Of a stretch of DNA of 64,000 nt, positions 44,307-53,714 are shown piece by piece (position 1 is the first letter of the stretch; each line of letters begins with the position of its first letter). This DNA comes from Phytophthora quininea (Eukaryota > Oomycota > Peronosporomycetes > Peronosporales > Peronosporaceae). The stretch spans positions 1 to 64,000 of the forward strand of contig JAAVTG010000014.1 of the NCBI GenBank assembly GCA_011947345.1, in the 5' to 3' direction. The notes beneath the pieces were generated by a model. That model was not told where the DNA came from. It did no database searches and saw nothing but the letters and a program-made list of their open reading frames with translations. Position numbers and translations under genes: made by a program.

Positions 44307-47033
44307 GTGAATATTATGTATATGTCTTGTTGATCGAGCTCCCACTGACCAAATGATGTTCACCAAATTGATTTTGACACTTCAATATTTCTTCTCAGTA
44401 GAAGGCCTCACGAGTGTTGGAGTCACTGCGATAAATCATTTCCAGTCGGTCAAAGCCGGCAAATAGACCAATAAGCCGTCATATCCGGCCGATAGATCCC
44501 CAAAGATGGTCCTCAATGACCAGATCGAAATACAGTGTACCGCTATGAAACTGGCACTTTAGGAGAGGACCATATGCTGGTTCCAGGATCGCTTTCAATG
44601 CTGTGTTTCATTCTTCAACGCTATTAGAGTAGGTTTCACCCTTAGTGATTTAGGATTGAGTTTGGCAGAACGGTCAACGTCGTGGAGCTTTCAGGAGAGA
44701 CGGTGGTGCTCGACGCTAAACGAGTATTTCGATGTCGTGCAGTGGTTCTATGATGAGTTTGGTGGTGATAACCCCGACCTACTTTCGTACTAAGACGACA
44801 AGGACATCAGTGCCATTGATGAGACAGCACATGGTGGTGTCGATATCACGAAAACCGGTGAGACACTCAAGTGCGATTACTGTGGTTTACCTTCGATTTG
44901 TTGTTTACGGGTGGTTTTGCTCATAATCCCCCAAAAAAAAGGATATGAAACAAATATGACGTTCTGAGAAGAATATTCTGTTCCACGATATCTCCTCCGT
45001 CACTGCTGGCAGTGAAGCTGCTGTTCCGCTCCAAGGGCGAGCTAGTGTCACTTCCTCACGTGGTCAACATTGTATCTCTCTTCCTGAACTTCCACTGGCA
45101 AAGGCGTGCTCGTTCGGGTCGCTGGCGCTACTCAACCGCATTTGGGCCAGTCAACTCGGTATCGAAGATAATGCCTCTCAGTGGTCGATCCGACGGCTCT
45201 TCCGTACTGAAGTTCACTACAAGCGTTTCCAGTTCACTCACTCGCTGATTGAGGCTGCCAAACAACGCAACTTGGAATTGGTCCGGTGGTTGTTCGACCA
45301 TTTTCCAGGCTTCAACGTCGTAACAAAAGTAGTGGACGAGGCAGCGTCGGTAGGCGCCTTCGACATTTTGAAGTTCTTTGCTGATAATGACAGAGGGATG
45401 TACGAGGACTCGGAAGATGAAGCAGGGCTCAACGATGAACAGTTTGGCCACCTTCGATACATTGGCTGGGGTGGGGATGACACCCCAAAAGCAGCCAAAG
45501 CGGGCCACACAGACATCGTCCTGTGGATGTTTGATGAGACCAACAACACGGACAGAGACGACGAAGAAACGATGATGGAGACCGTAGTGACGGGGAATAT
45601 TCCGTCGGCGAAATGGATCATGGAGTGGCGTCACACCCTCCCTGTCAACGGCATCCACGATGCAGCAGCGGGAGGCACTTCGACATGCTGAAATGGGCTT
45701 CAGAAAGGACGGCTCGGTTGGTGCTGGGAGTTCTTGTGTTGATGACTATGGAGTTCTTTTGAAAGCCGCAGAAGGAGCCCATTTGGATATCGTCAAGTGG
45801 TTCATTGCACGTTCCGATGCTGCCGATGAGAGCAAGGCCAATGAGAGCGAGGCCAATGAGAGCGAGGCCAATGAGAGAGGCCAATGAGAGCGAGGCCGAT
45901 GGAAATATTAGCGGCGGAGGTAGCAGCCAAAGTCCTCACTGTTCGTACCTTACCCGTTTGGGTGGAGACGCTGGTCTTGCTATCCATTCTGCTGCGATCA
46001 ATGGGCATTTAGAGGTTGCCAAGTACCTCCGCTCTCGTATGGACAACCCGACAAACGACGCACAGTGCGAGCAGGAAAGGCAAAAGATTCTCGACGATTT
46101 GCGCCAAAGCCATTTTGGCTACGATTTCACTGCCGCCCAAGTCTCAGCTGAAACCATGTTGCATGTCGTAAGAGAAGGCTTCACGGACATTGCGCGTTGG
46201 CTGTGCGAGGAATACAATGCGGATGGCAGATGCAACCTCTTCTGGATGTATGAACAAGAACTCGATGAGTATTTGTCCGCGTGGATGAGGCAGCGATGTA
46301 TGGCCACCTGGACATTCTTCAGTATCTGCACGAAGTACGGGAAGCTATCTCCGGGGATGATGAACAGCAGCGAAAACGCAGACGCCTTAACCAAGTGTCG
46401 GGGAGAAACGAGAACGTCGCGGACTAGCTGCTAGAAATGCGGCGTATCCCTTACCTGCTGAGTCCCTTCCACCACTAAAGCCAATTGGGTCTGGTTGCAC
46501 CGCTCGAGCAATGGGCAGAGCTGCAGCCAATGGCCACTTTGAAGTCGTCAAATGGTTGCACACCAACCACAGCGAGGGTGACATTTCGAGCGCCATGAGC
46601 CGAGCAGCGGAAGGAGGACACTTCGAAATGGTGCAATGGCTGCACCAACACCTGCCGAAAGGCGGCAAGACTTCTATCGGCGGGGCTGCCAGTTGTGGCG
46701 ACTTAAACGTGGTCAAATGGCTGCATGAACACACGAACGCTAGATACAGCAAATACGCTGTGGATTATGCCGCTCGAGGCGGACACTTGGACATCGTCAA
46801 GTGGTTGCACCTGAATACGGACGCTGGCTGCACGACCAATGCGATGGACAGAGCTGCGAAATATGGTCATCTTGACGTGGTGAAATGGCTGCACGAGAAC
46901 CGGACAGAAGGCTGCACGACTGACGCCATTGACGGCGCTGCAGGTCGAGGTCGCCTTGATATTTTGCAGTGGCTGAAGCGGAATTGCGGTAAGATACCAC
47001 GTCCACGGTCTTACTCAGGTAGCCCTGGGTATA
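44307..47033. repeat. Tandem unit 3, partial (about 2.7 kb)
   Basis: Matches the first 2.7 kb of units 1 and 2, ending where those units enter LINE sequence. Here the ankyrin gene instead continues to its natural end. Unit 3 also lacks 13 bp near 45087 and two bases in the NESEA repeat near 45876. Confidence 0.95.
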
Positions 47034-47320
47034 CGTGTAGCAGGAGCGAGGCGATGGCCTTGGCGGCTGTGAACGGCAACTACCGAGTGATTCGGTGGCT
47101 GCATGAGAACTGTGAAGAGACAGCCAGCCAAGACGCGATGGACAGAGCCGTAGCAGGAGATCATTTTGAGACACTGCTGCTCTTGCACCAAATCAACGAC
47201 TGAAGCTGGTTTCCTCACTCCGACAGTGTCGATGAGGAACCGGAGGGCGATATCCACGCTTGGATTGATGAGACGTACTGTGGGGGCAGGCTGTATCGAG
47301 AAAACCAGCCGCTTGGATGA
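44988..47320 (+). pseudogene. Ankyrin-repeat gene I, unit 3 copy with natural 3' end
   Basis: Same leader with ATA in place of ATG and the same slips as units 1 and 2, plus a 13-bp loss near 45087 and a two-base loss in the NESEA repeat. Unlike the other copies it runs past PRSYS into further repeats (SEAMALAAVNGNYRVIRWLHEN; DAMDRAVAGDHFETLLLLHQ). An in-frame TGA at 47201-47203 precedes a family-like end (DIHAWIDETY) to 47320. This is the pre-insertion form of the gene. Confidence 0.8.
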
Positions 47321-48304
47321 ATCGGAGGAGAACCTTTGTCAATCCGCTGAGACGAGGCGACATCGGTCAACAAATGACTACCGTAATCATGATAACGGGG
47401 AGTACCTTAGACCTCATCGTCCGCGCGATCAGGATTATGGTGAATACCTTTGGCCAGCCAGGGTCTGCTGCCTCTCATTTCCGCTTTTGCAGCGTCCTGA
47501 GCACACCTCCTCCCCAATTAGCCACTCCAACTCCGGCTACGATGGCTCTGTCGTCTTCAACTTCGACCAAGATGACCTACCGCTTCTTGGGCGACTCTGG
47601 CCTTCTCGTCTCCAAGCTGTCGCTCGGCTCGTGGATGAACTACGACGCAATATACACGGTCGACGCCTGGTACGAGATGGTCAAGCTGGCGTACGAGCAC
47701 GGCGTCAAATTCTTCGACACGGCCGAGGTCTACGGCACGGGTCAAGCGGAGGAGGTGGTGGGCGGTGCCGTCAAGAAAGGCATCAAGGAAGGACTCTTCA
47801 AGCGCGAGGATCTCGTCATCTCCACCAAGGAGTTCATGGGCACCAAGGGCCTGACGGAGGGAGGTCCCAACGACAAGAGCAACAGCCGCAAGCACATCGT
47901 GTAGAGCGTGAAAGGGTCTCTGAAGCGACTGCACCTGGACTACGTGGACGTGGTCTTCAGCCTCCGCCCGGACCCGTTCACGCCGATCAAGGAGACCGTC
48001 CGAGCCATGAACTTCGTGATCGACCAGGGGTGGGCGTTCTACTGGGGCACCAGCGAATGGCTTCCCGCCCAGTTCCGCGAGGCCTGTGAGATCGCCGATC
48101 GTCTCGGTTTGATCCGCCCCATCGTGGAGCAGGCTCAGTATAACCTCTTCACCCGCAGCAAGGTGGAGTTCAAATTCGTCGATCTGTTCAGCAAGTACAA
48201 GCTGGGGCTCACAACGTGGTCGCCGCTCGCCTTCGGTACGCTGACCGGCAAGTACAGCGCCGGCGAACCCGACGGCTCGCGGTTCACTCGTCCGCGGTAT
48301 GAGA

Positions 48305-48650
48305 GGGGCAGTGTCAGGCCGGGTGCGTGCAGGTCAGCACGCCCGGGCCAACTTCTTCCTGGCGTGCTGACCTGCACGCCAGCGGCCAAGTGCCACGGCC
48401 GCCGTGCGCCAGCCTGCCTTGTGAGGCCAGGAGCGCACGGCAGGCACTCGCCACTTGAGTGCCGAGCACTCATCGGCAACTCTTAGGAAAACAAAGGAAA
48501 AGGAAACGTTTTATATTTAGGTTTAGTATAGGCAAAGAAAAAGAAACTTACCCACCATGGAGAAGCCCAAGAAGCGCCTCCATGCCATGCATGTCGTAGC
48601 TAGCAAATAGAACATCACAAACATAGTTCAGTTTCCAATTTGCGTCGTCC
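48305..48650. mobile_element. Non-coding insertion in the aldo/keto reductase gene
   Basis: About 330 bp with no homology to the reductase, lying between GSRFTRPRYE and SPFAKDFEQRV. It contains a perfect 19-bp hairpin, then a purine-rich stretch (GGAAAAGGAAACG) and TATATTTAG. It resembles a solo LTR or short non-autonomous element. Exact ends and target duplication are not clear to me. Confidence 0.5.
48325..48379. repeat. 19-bp perfect hairpin
   Basis: 48325-48343 pairs exactly with 48361-48379 (core GTGCAGGTCAGCACGCC) around a 17-base loop. It lies within the insertion in the reductase gene. Confidence 0.9.
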
Positions 48651-49112
48651 CTCCACAGTATCCACACCAACGCTTACCTCGCCACCACCGCCACGCGTCC
48701 CGACAGGCAGTCCGTTCGCGAAAGACTTTGAGCAGCGAGTGGCGCTGGCCGACCTGCTGAAACCCATCGCCGAGGAGCGCGGGTGTTCCCTGGCGCAAAT
48801 GTCGATCGCCTTGGTCGTCGCCAACGAGAACGTGTCCACGGTGCTGCTGGGGCGAGTTGTCCTGCTCAGCTAGAGCAGAACCTCAAGGCGCTACAGTTCG
48901 TGCACAAGATCACGCCCGAGGTCAAGGCCAAGATTGACGACATTGTGCCGATGGTGCCGATGGTCTTCACGATGGGCCACTTTTCCCCGACGCGACAGCG
49001 CTATCTCTAAAGCGTCTGGATCGGCTTTGCTATCGGCTGTGGTGTTGGCAGCGTGCTTTTGTTGCAGTATCTGACAAAGACTATTTTGGAATGATTACTG
49101 TTGTTCTTGGAA

Positions 49113-50215
49113 GGAAATTGAATTGATTAACTGTTTAGCGGATTTCTCGTGATTAGCTATCTATCCGTGAGAGGAGGAAATTGAATTGATTAACTGTTTA
49201 GCGGGTTTCTCGTCTTAAGGTGATAAGCTATCTATCCGTGAGAGTTACGTTCGTGTCGTCCACATGTGGTGCATGGGTTCCGGGATATTATTTTCTGGCG
49301 GATCAAAGCCAAGTTTTTGCAGCACACGGACCACAGTAGCGCGGTTGCAATGAAGCCCATGTGCGTGTTGGTAGAGGAATTGGTAGTGCCTCTTGAACGA
49401 GTTCAGCAGATTGAGAATATTTGGCCCTTCAGCTGTTGTTTCCTGGAAATGAATGTCGTTCCTGAGCCGCCATGCTGCATGAAACACAATCGCTGTGTAG
49501 ATCCTCCATAGAAGTACCAGTTCTTTGTGTTCACGTCTCCGGTTCCTACGGAGGTCTTGTGATCTTGGGAAGAGTAGCAACCTCCAGCTTAGATCGACGC
49601 AAAAGAACGTCGACCACCGGCTCCATAGTTCGCTCCACATTGGTTCTAATGACGGGCACGTGAAGAAACAGTGTTCTACCGTTTCGATATCCTGGCATTC
49701 CGGACGAACGCAGTTTTGGATGGTAAGATTTAGTTCTCTGAGGAAGTATAGTCGTGAACCGACTGTGAGGTCTCCGAAGCACATTTGTACTATCACATCA
49801 TGAATTACCTGCAGTAGATATCCACGTAGAGAAATCACACTGGACAAGATCTCATGAATCCTTTGTCGAGGGCACCCCAGGTCTTCCATCGGATGATGCA
49901 TCAACTCCGGAACTTGCTGGAGAATCACTTTCCAATCTTGCGATCGCAAATTTGGGAAGATTCGCGTAGATGGTTCTGTTGGGGGAATGATACCAAGTAC
50001 ACTGGAGCAGCCCTCCCGCACCTGGTATAATACTAGTGACATCCAGATTTTACTAAGAATTCAACGACTTGAAGCGAGAAATCGACTGCGTGGGCATAAG
50101 GAATGCACTTCGCCGGCATGCTCCGAGGAGTTTTAAGTTTTTCATGAGGTTCTCTATTCTCCGTAAATTCGTTTGAAGATGTTTACTGCCAAGTCACCAT
50201 TTTCGTGTATTCTGA
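49113..50215 (-). mobile_element. LINE 3' half, minus strand, with duplicated 3' end
   Basis: The minus frame 50042-49245 encodes the LINE ORF2 C-terminus. It includes a zf-RVT zinc-binding motif (CVRPECQDIETVEHCFFTC) and the same end as the 480-bp pieces in units 1 and 2. The terminal ~60 bp (starting GAAATTGAATTGATTAACTG) is present twice in tandem, at about 49114 and 49174. 5'-truncated and inactive. Confidence 0.8.
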
Positions 50216-50267
50216 GTTGAAATGATTTGATTAACTAGTTAGCGGGTTCTCTCGTGTGGAAGGTGTA

Positions 50268-51910
50268 CCGACGACGACACAAAAGCCGGATGCACTGAAC
50301 GACGTCCCAATAGTAAAATAGGAAACGACGCTGAGTAAAAACAATCCAATATATATGTACTGTTTATACGATCGCTTCCTCGATCTCAGGAATAGCCTTC
50401 GTGAAGCTACTTTTTATCACTTCTAAGGAGAGAATCCCAAGCAGCAATTGTGGCTTTCACAGCCCGCAGCCGTTTCTCCTTCGCTGCCAGTCCAGACTGG
50501 CAAATAAAATTGCCGCGAATTCGAGCCTTTAAAGGTCCCATTACCCCCACGTCCAACGGCTGACACACTGACGTGCTCTTCGGGGGTAATGAAACCATCG
50601 TCGCACTCGCCTCTTCCGCCACGATTCGCACGCCTTCGTCCGACACGTGGCTGTTGAAATTATCGACCAGCAGCAACGCAGGGTTGTCGATCTCAAATTT
50701 CAAGAGATTCTTGACGTAGAAACTCCAGCCAATCGAGTCCATCCAGCCATGCTCCTGGACCGTATAAAAGTGCCCAGGCGGGAGATCTTTAAGCTCATTC
50801 GAGTCAATTGTCCCGCCCAACTTTCCTCGTAATATGAAAAGTATTGGCAACTTTTTCCTAGTAAAAAAAAGATTTCAGTAACAATATTAAAGAAAATAAT
50901 ATCAAATAATAACGTACCGTCGCCTCGGATAGTCAGTACTGCGGTCATTCGGCCAGAGTGCTTTGAGTAGTCTATGACCTTCGCGGAGCCGTTGCGTCCT
51001 TTAACGGCCCAGATACGTGCAGGCGGCATGTCAAAATTGATTGCCGTCTCATCAACATTATAGATTTCTGCATCTGAATAGCTTGAGTAGGTCGACCAAA
51101 AGTCAAAAGCAAACCTAGCCTGAAGTTGAAGCAGCTCTTCTGTTGGCAGCTTTGTTTCTTGAGGCTTTTGAGTCGAAAAGCGATACCTAAATTATTACAC
51201 GACAAGTCAAATGTTAGACAAAATAGCAAAAATAACTGAAATGCGTTATTACCGAGCCGCCGTTCGTTGGCATAAGCGCTCCAAAGCTCTACGGCCGCTC
51301 TCTTCCGACTTCTTGCAGCGCAAGTAGCCTATCAGCCACTCCGTGAAATGGATCTGCATGAAGCCTATCATGCGAGACGTCGTTAAACACTGTAGATAGT
51401 AATAACAGCAAGTTAGTAAAATCTTAATATAAAACATAAAACGATACTTACATCCTCTTCGCGGCGAGTGTCCTTCATAAAGGTCACCAAGGCAGGGGTA
51501 TACGGGAAAAGTTCCCTTCGCCCCTGCCCTTTGACGGTCTTTGAAAGCTTGTTTCCCGAAATGCACGCAGCTTTGCCCGCTGCTGCCACCAGCCGTCGAC
51601 GGTGCTGTGGGGAAACTGCAGCTCGCGCGCGACTTGTGCGACGCCTACAAGCTCGATGCGCTGGAGCGCCTCAAGCTTAACCTTGATTGTATAGCCCTTC
51701 TGTTTGTTTCCCATCAAATTGGTGACTGAACTGCATTTGCGCTCGTGCCTGGTGACGTGTAAAATGCCCTGCTTCCAACCATTTTTAATGTTGTTTTAAT
51801 TGGTATTTTATATCTCATAGATGAGCTGATTGGATAAAAACATTAACACTGCCGACAAAGTCGAGCCGATCTCCGTATTTTGTGTTCCTCGGCTTTTGTG
51901 TCGTTGTCGG
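50268..51910 (-). mobile_element. Complete pogo-type DNA transposon (1643 bp)
   Basis: Terminal inverted repeats of 21 bp at 50268-50288 (starts CCGACGACGACAC) and 51890-51910, one mismatch. Each is flanked by TA at 50266-50267 and 51911-51912, the target duplication of Tc1/mariner-pogo elements. It encloses one transposase gene on the minus strand. It is inserted in LINE-derived sequence. Confidence 0.92.
50364..51717 (-). CDS. Pogo-type DDE transposase, four exons
   Basis: Exon 1 (51717-51452): psq/CENP-B-like helix-turn-helix (GNKQKGYTIKVKLEALQRI, VARELQFPHSTVDGW). Introns at 51451-51390 (GTAAGT..CTACAG, 62 nt), 51252-51187 (66 nt) and 50913-50858 (56 nt, donor GTTATT). Exon 2 has MIGFMQIHFTEWLIGYL. 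Exon 3 has the first catalytic Asp (IYNVDETAINFDMPP). Exon 4 has GKLGGTID, the second Asp (ALLLVDNFNSHV) and the third (VCQPLDVGVMGPLKARIR). Two one-base slips remain: near 51555 (TTT run) and near 50408 (A run), after which IPEIEEAIV ends at 50364. All three catalytic Asp are present. Element and gene could be recently active if the slips are errors. Confidence 0.85.
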
Positions 51911-52011
51911 TAGCTTAGACAATTTATCTAGTCAGGAACCCATTCGCAGAATTCAGCTAATCTCGCAGGATCCAAATACTCTGCGGCCGTTTTAGAAGAA
52001 TCTCCTTCGGA

Positions 52012-52262
52012 GAGTTGATTCAGATGCTTAACTTGTTTCCTGGTTGTTCTTATGGTTGGGGGTGTTTGCTATTCTGAAATCTGATCTGTTGAATGATGAT
52101 TGAGTTTGAATGGGATATTTGAATGTGAAGTTGATCATTTCCTTTCTTCTGGATGTTTTTGTAGGCCCTCGGCCCGGCAGCCCCGCAGGGACTCGAACCC
52201 CAGCCGGAGGGATGAACTTCGTGAGTTGTATACACAACCCACCGGACCACCAGGAGGCCCCT
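52012..52262 (-). mobile_element. tRNA-derived SINE
   Basis: The minus strand carries an A-box-like TGGTCCGGTGGG (complement of 52238-52249) and a perfect B box GGTTCGAGTCC (complement of 52189-52199), followed by a non-tRNA tail. The tail end 52012-52063 recurs at 34911-34962 and 40973-41024, beside LINE reverse-transcriptase sequence. The upstream part does not fold into a convincing tRNA by eye. It may share its 3' tail with a partner LINE. Confidence 0.6.
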
Positions 52263-52345
52263 CTCTCCATCTTGTGTGGAGGTCTTGTAGCTCTGGAAAA
52301 GCAACAGCCGCCAGCTTAGATATGGTCGGAAGCTGACTTTGCAGA
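52263..52345 (-). mobile_element. Small LINE ORF2 remnant
   Basis: The minus frame reads YLSWRLLLFQSYKTSTQDGERG, clearly related to DLSWRLLLFPRSQDLRRNRR of the LINE ends at 37200 and 49560. It abuts the SINE, which probably inserted into it. Confidence 0.6.
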
Positions 52346-52415
52346 TTAGCAACGTTAGGCATTTCTGCCTCTATGTTTTTGCTGTCGTGCACGTAGATGG
52401 TCACGACGAGCCTCC

Positions 52416-53427
52416 CTACTGCACCTCAAACCTAAACTTGAGTTTGGTGAGACGTTCGCTCTCCTCCCACAGCGTTTCAGCTGCAATTTCGTCGTACGCG
52501 GTGTTCTTCGGCTGAACTCGCTTCGGGGGCCCCAGACCTCAAAGCGATTTCCAGGACCGTAGCAGTCGCCGCCTTCGACGTCAGACCCCGTTGCAGCGTA
52601 CAACGAGGGTAATGCGCCCGTCGTCGCATCCTGCAAAGAGGTAGTTTAGCGAAGAATCGCCAAAACAGGCCGCCGAACCAACCGCGTTCGGTGGTAGGAG
52701 CGCTCAAGACATTCGTGGCTGTGAGTCCGGGGTGACAGCTCACTGCAACCACGCCCGATACATTGTGAGTGATGATGCGGCGCTGCAACTCGATCGTAAA
52801 GAGCAAATTGCACAGCTTGGAGTCTCCGTACACCTCCGAGGCATTGTATCCCTTCTCGGGCCGCATGATCTGTCCAGGTTTAAAGTGGGCGAGGTTAGCG
52901 CTCTTGTGGGCGAGACTAGTGATGTTGACCACTCGGGACGGAGAGCTCTGCTGCAATAGTGGGAACAGTTGAGCCGTCAGCGCAAAGTGCCCCAAGTGAT
53001 TCGTTGCAAACTGACGCTCGTAGCCGTCCACTGTCTTGGCGTACGGCTCCGCCATGACTCCGGCGTTGTTGACCAGTAGGTCGAGACGGTCATGGGTGGC
53101 CAGGAACTCGTCCGCGAACTTGCACACACTGCCTAAATCGCTCACGTCGAGCATTTTGAATTCCACTTGACCGGCGTAGGGTGTGGAGGCCAACGCTTCT
53201 CGCAGCTTCTTCTCAGCCTCCAGACCCCGAGCTTCGTTACGACATGCAAGCACCACATGAGCTCCTTTCTGAGCGAGTTGGAGTGCCGTCTCGAACCCGA
53301 TGCCCGAATTGGCTCCCGTGACAATGGCGAGTTTGCTCTTCTGGGATGGGATGCTGGTAGCCTTCCAATTGTCGGGAACTTGTGGTCGCGTTTTCGCGGT
53401 GGTGGTGGTGCTGTTGGAGTTGCCCAT
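52416..53427 (-). CDS. Short-chain dehydrogenase/reductase (two frame slips near the end)
   Basis: Starts at 53427 (MGNSNSTTTTAKTRPQVPDNW). Rossmann fold with TGANSGIGFETALQLAQKGA (cofactor Gly motif), a basic residue in VVLACRNEARG suggesting NADP(H), LDLLVNNAGV, the catalytic Ser in VVNITSLAHKSA and YGDSK (catalytic Tyr-x-x-x-Lys). It resembles the retinol dehydrogenase/WWOX group. The frame slips near 52643 at a CTTTG run, continues in 52636-52355 (QDATTGALPSLYAATGSDV), and slips again near 52530 at a GGGG run. The last frame gives a normal end (AYDEIAAETLWEESERL) at 52416. Both slips are fixed by one base in a run; probably a functional gene. Confidence 0.85.
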
Positions 53428-53714
53428 ACTGCAGAAATCTTCGTGTTGATGCTCCGGTGAATTGGAGAATGAGGTCGTTCAACGTGCTGCGTCAAGTTGG
53501 CTGGACGCTGTTGATGCATTATGTCATCATTCAGAAACAATTTTTGTATTGTATAATGTTCGTACGTGATCCCCGATGTGCTCGTCGCAATCATCGATTA
53601 CGGTCAGCTGGTTTCCTAAATTGATTCATAAACTCTTCGGTTTATAAGGACTTCTCAATTTGCGGTATTGTACTCACCACCAATTGAGCGCCAGTTTCTC
53701 CCAACTCTCTAGAG

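Larger units (their letters stand above)
47542..49010 (+). pseudogene. Aldo/keto reductase (Kv-beta-like), broken
   Basis: ATG at 47542, then YRFLGDSGLLVSKLSLGSW, FFDTAEVYGTGQAEEVVG and LVISTKEF: an NADPH-dependent aldo/keto reductase of the potassium-channel beta-subunit type. An in-frame TAG at 47902-47904 interrupts KHIV..SVKGSLKRLHLDYVDVV. The frame continues (VEQAQYNLFTRSKVEFKF, LGLTTWSPLAFGTLTGKYSAG) to about 48300, where roughly 330 bp of foreign sequence is inserted. It resumes near 48690 (FEQRVALADLLKPIAEERGCSLAQMSIA, NENVSTVLLG). A slip at a GGGG run near 48853 leads to the last part (PAQLEQNLKALQFVHKITP) and ends at 49010. Stop plus insertion make this a genuine pseudogene. Confidence 0.85.

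Noticed and set aside
52160..52262. Functional tRNA gene
   Set aside because: A and B boxes are present, but I could not pair an acceptor stem, and the sequence runs into a repeat tail shared with LINE-linked copies. A SINE fits better.
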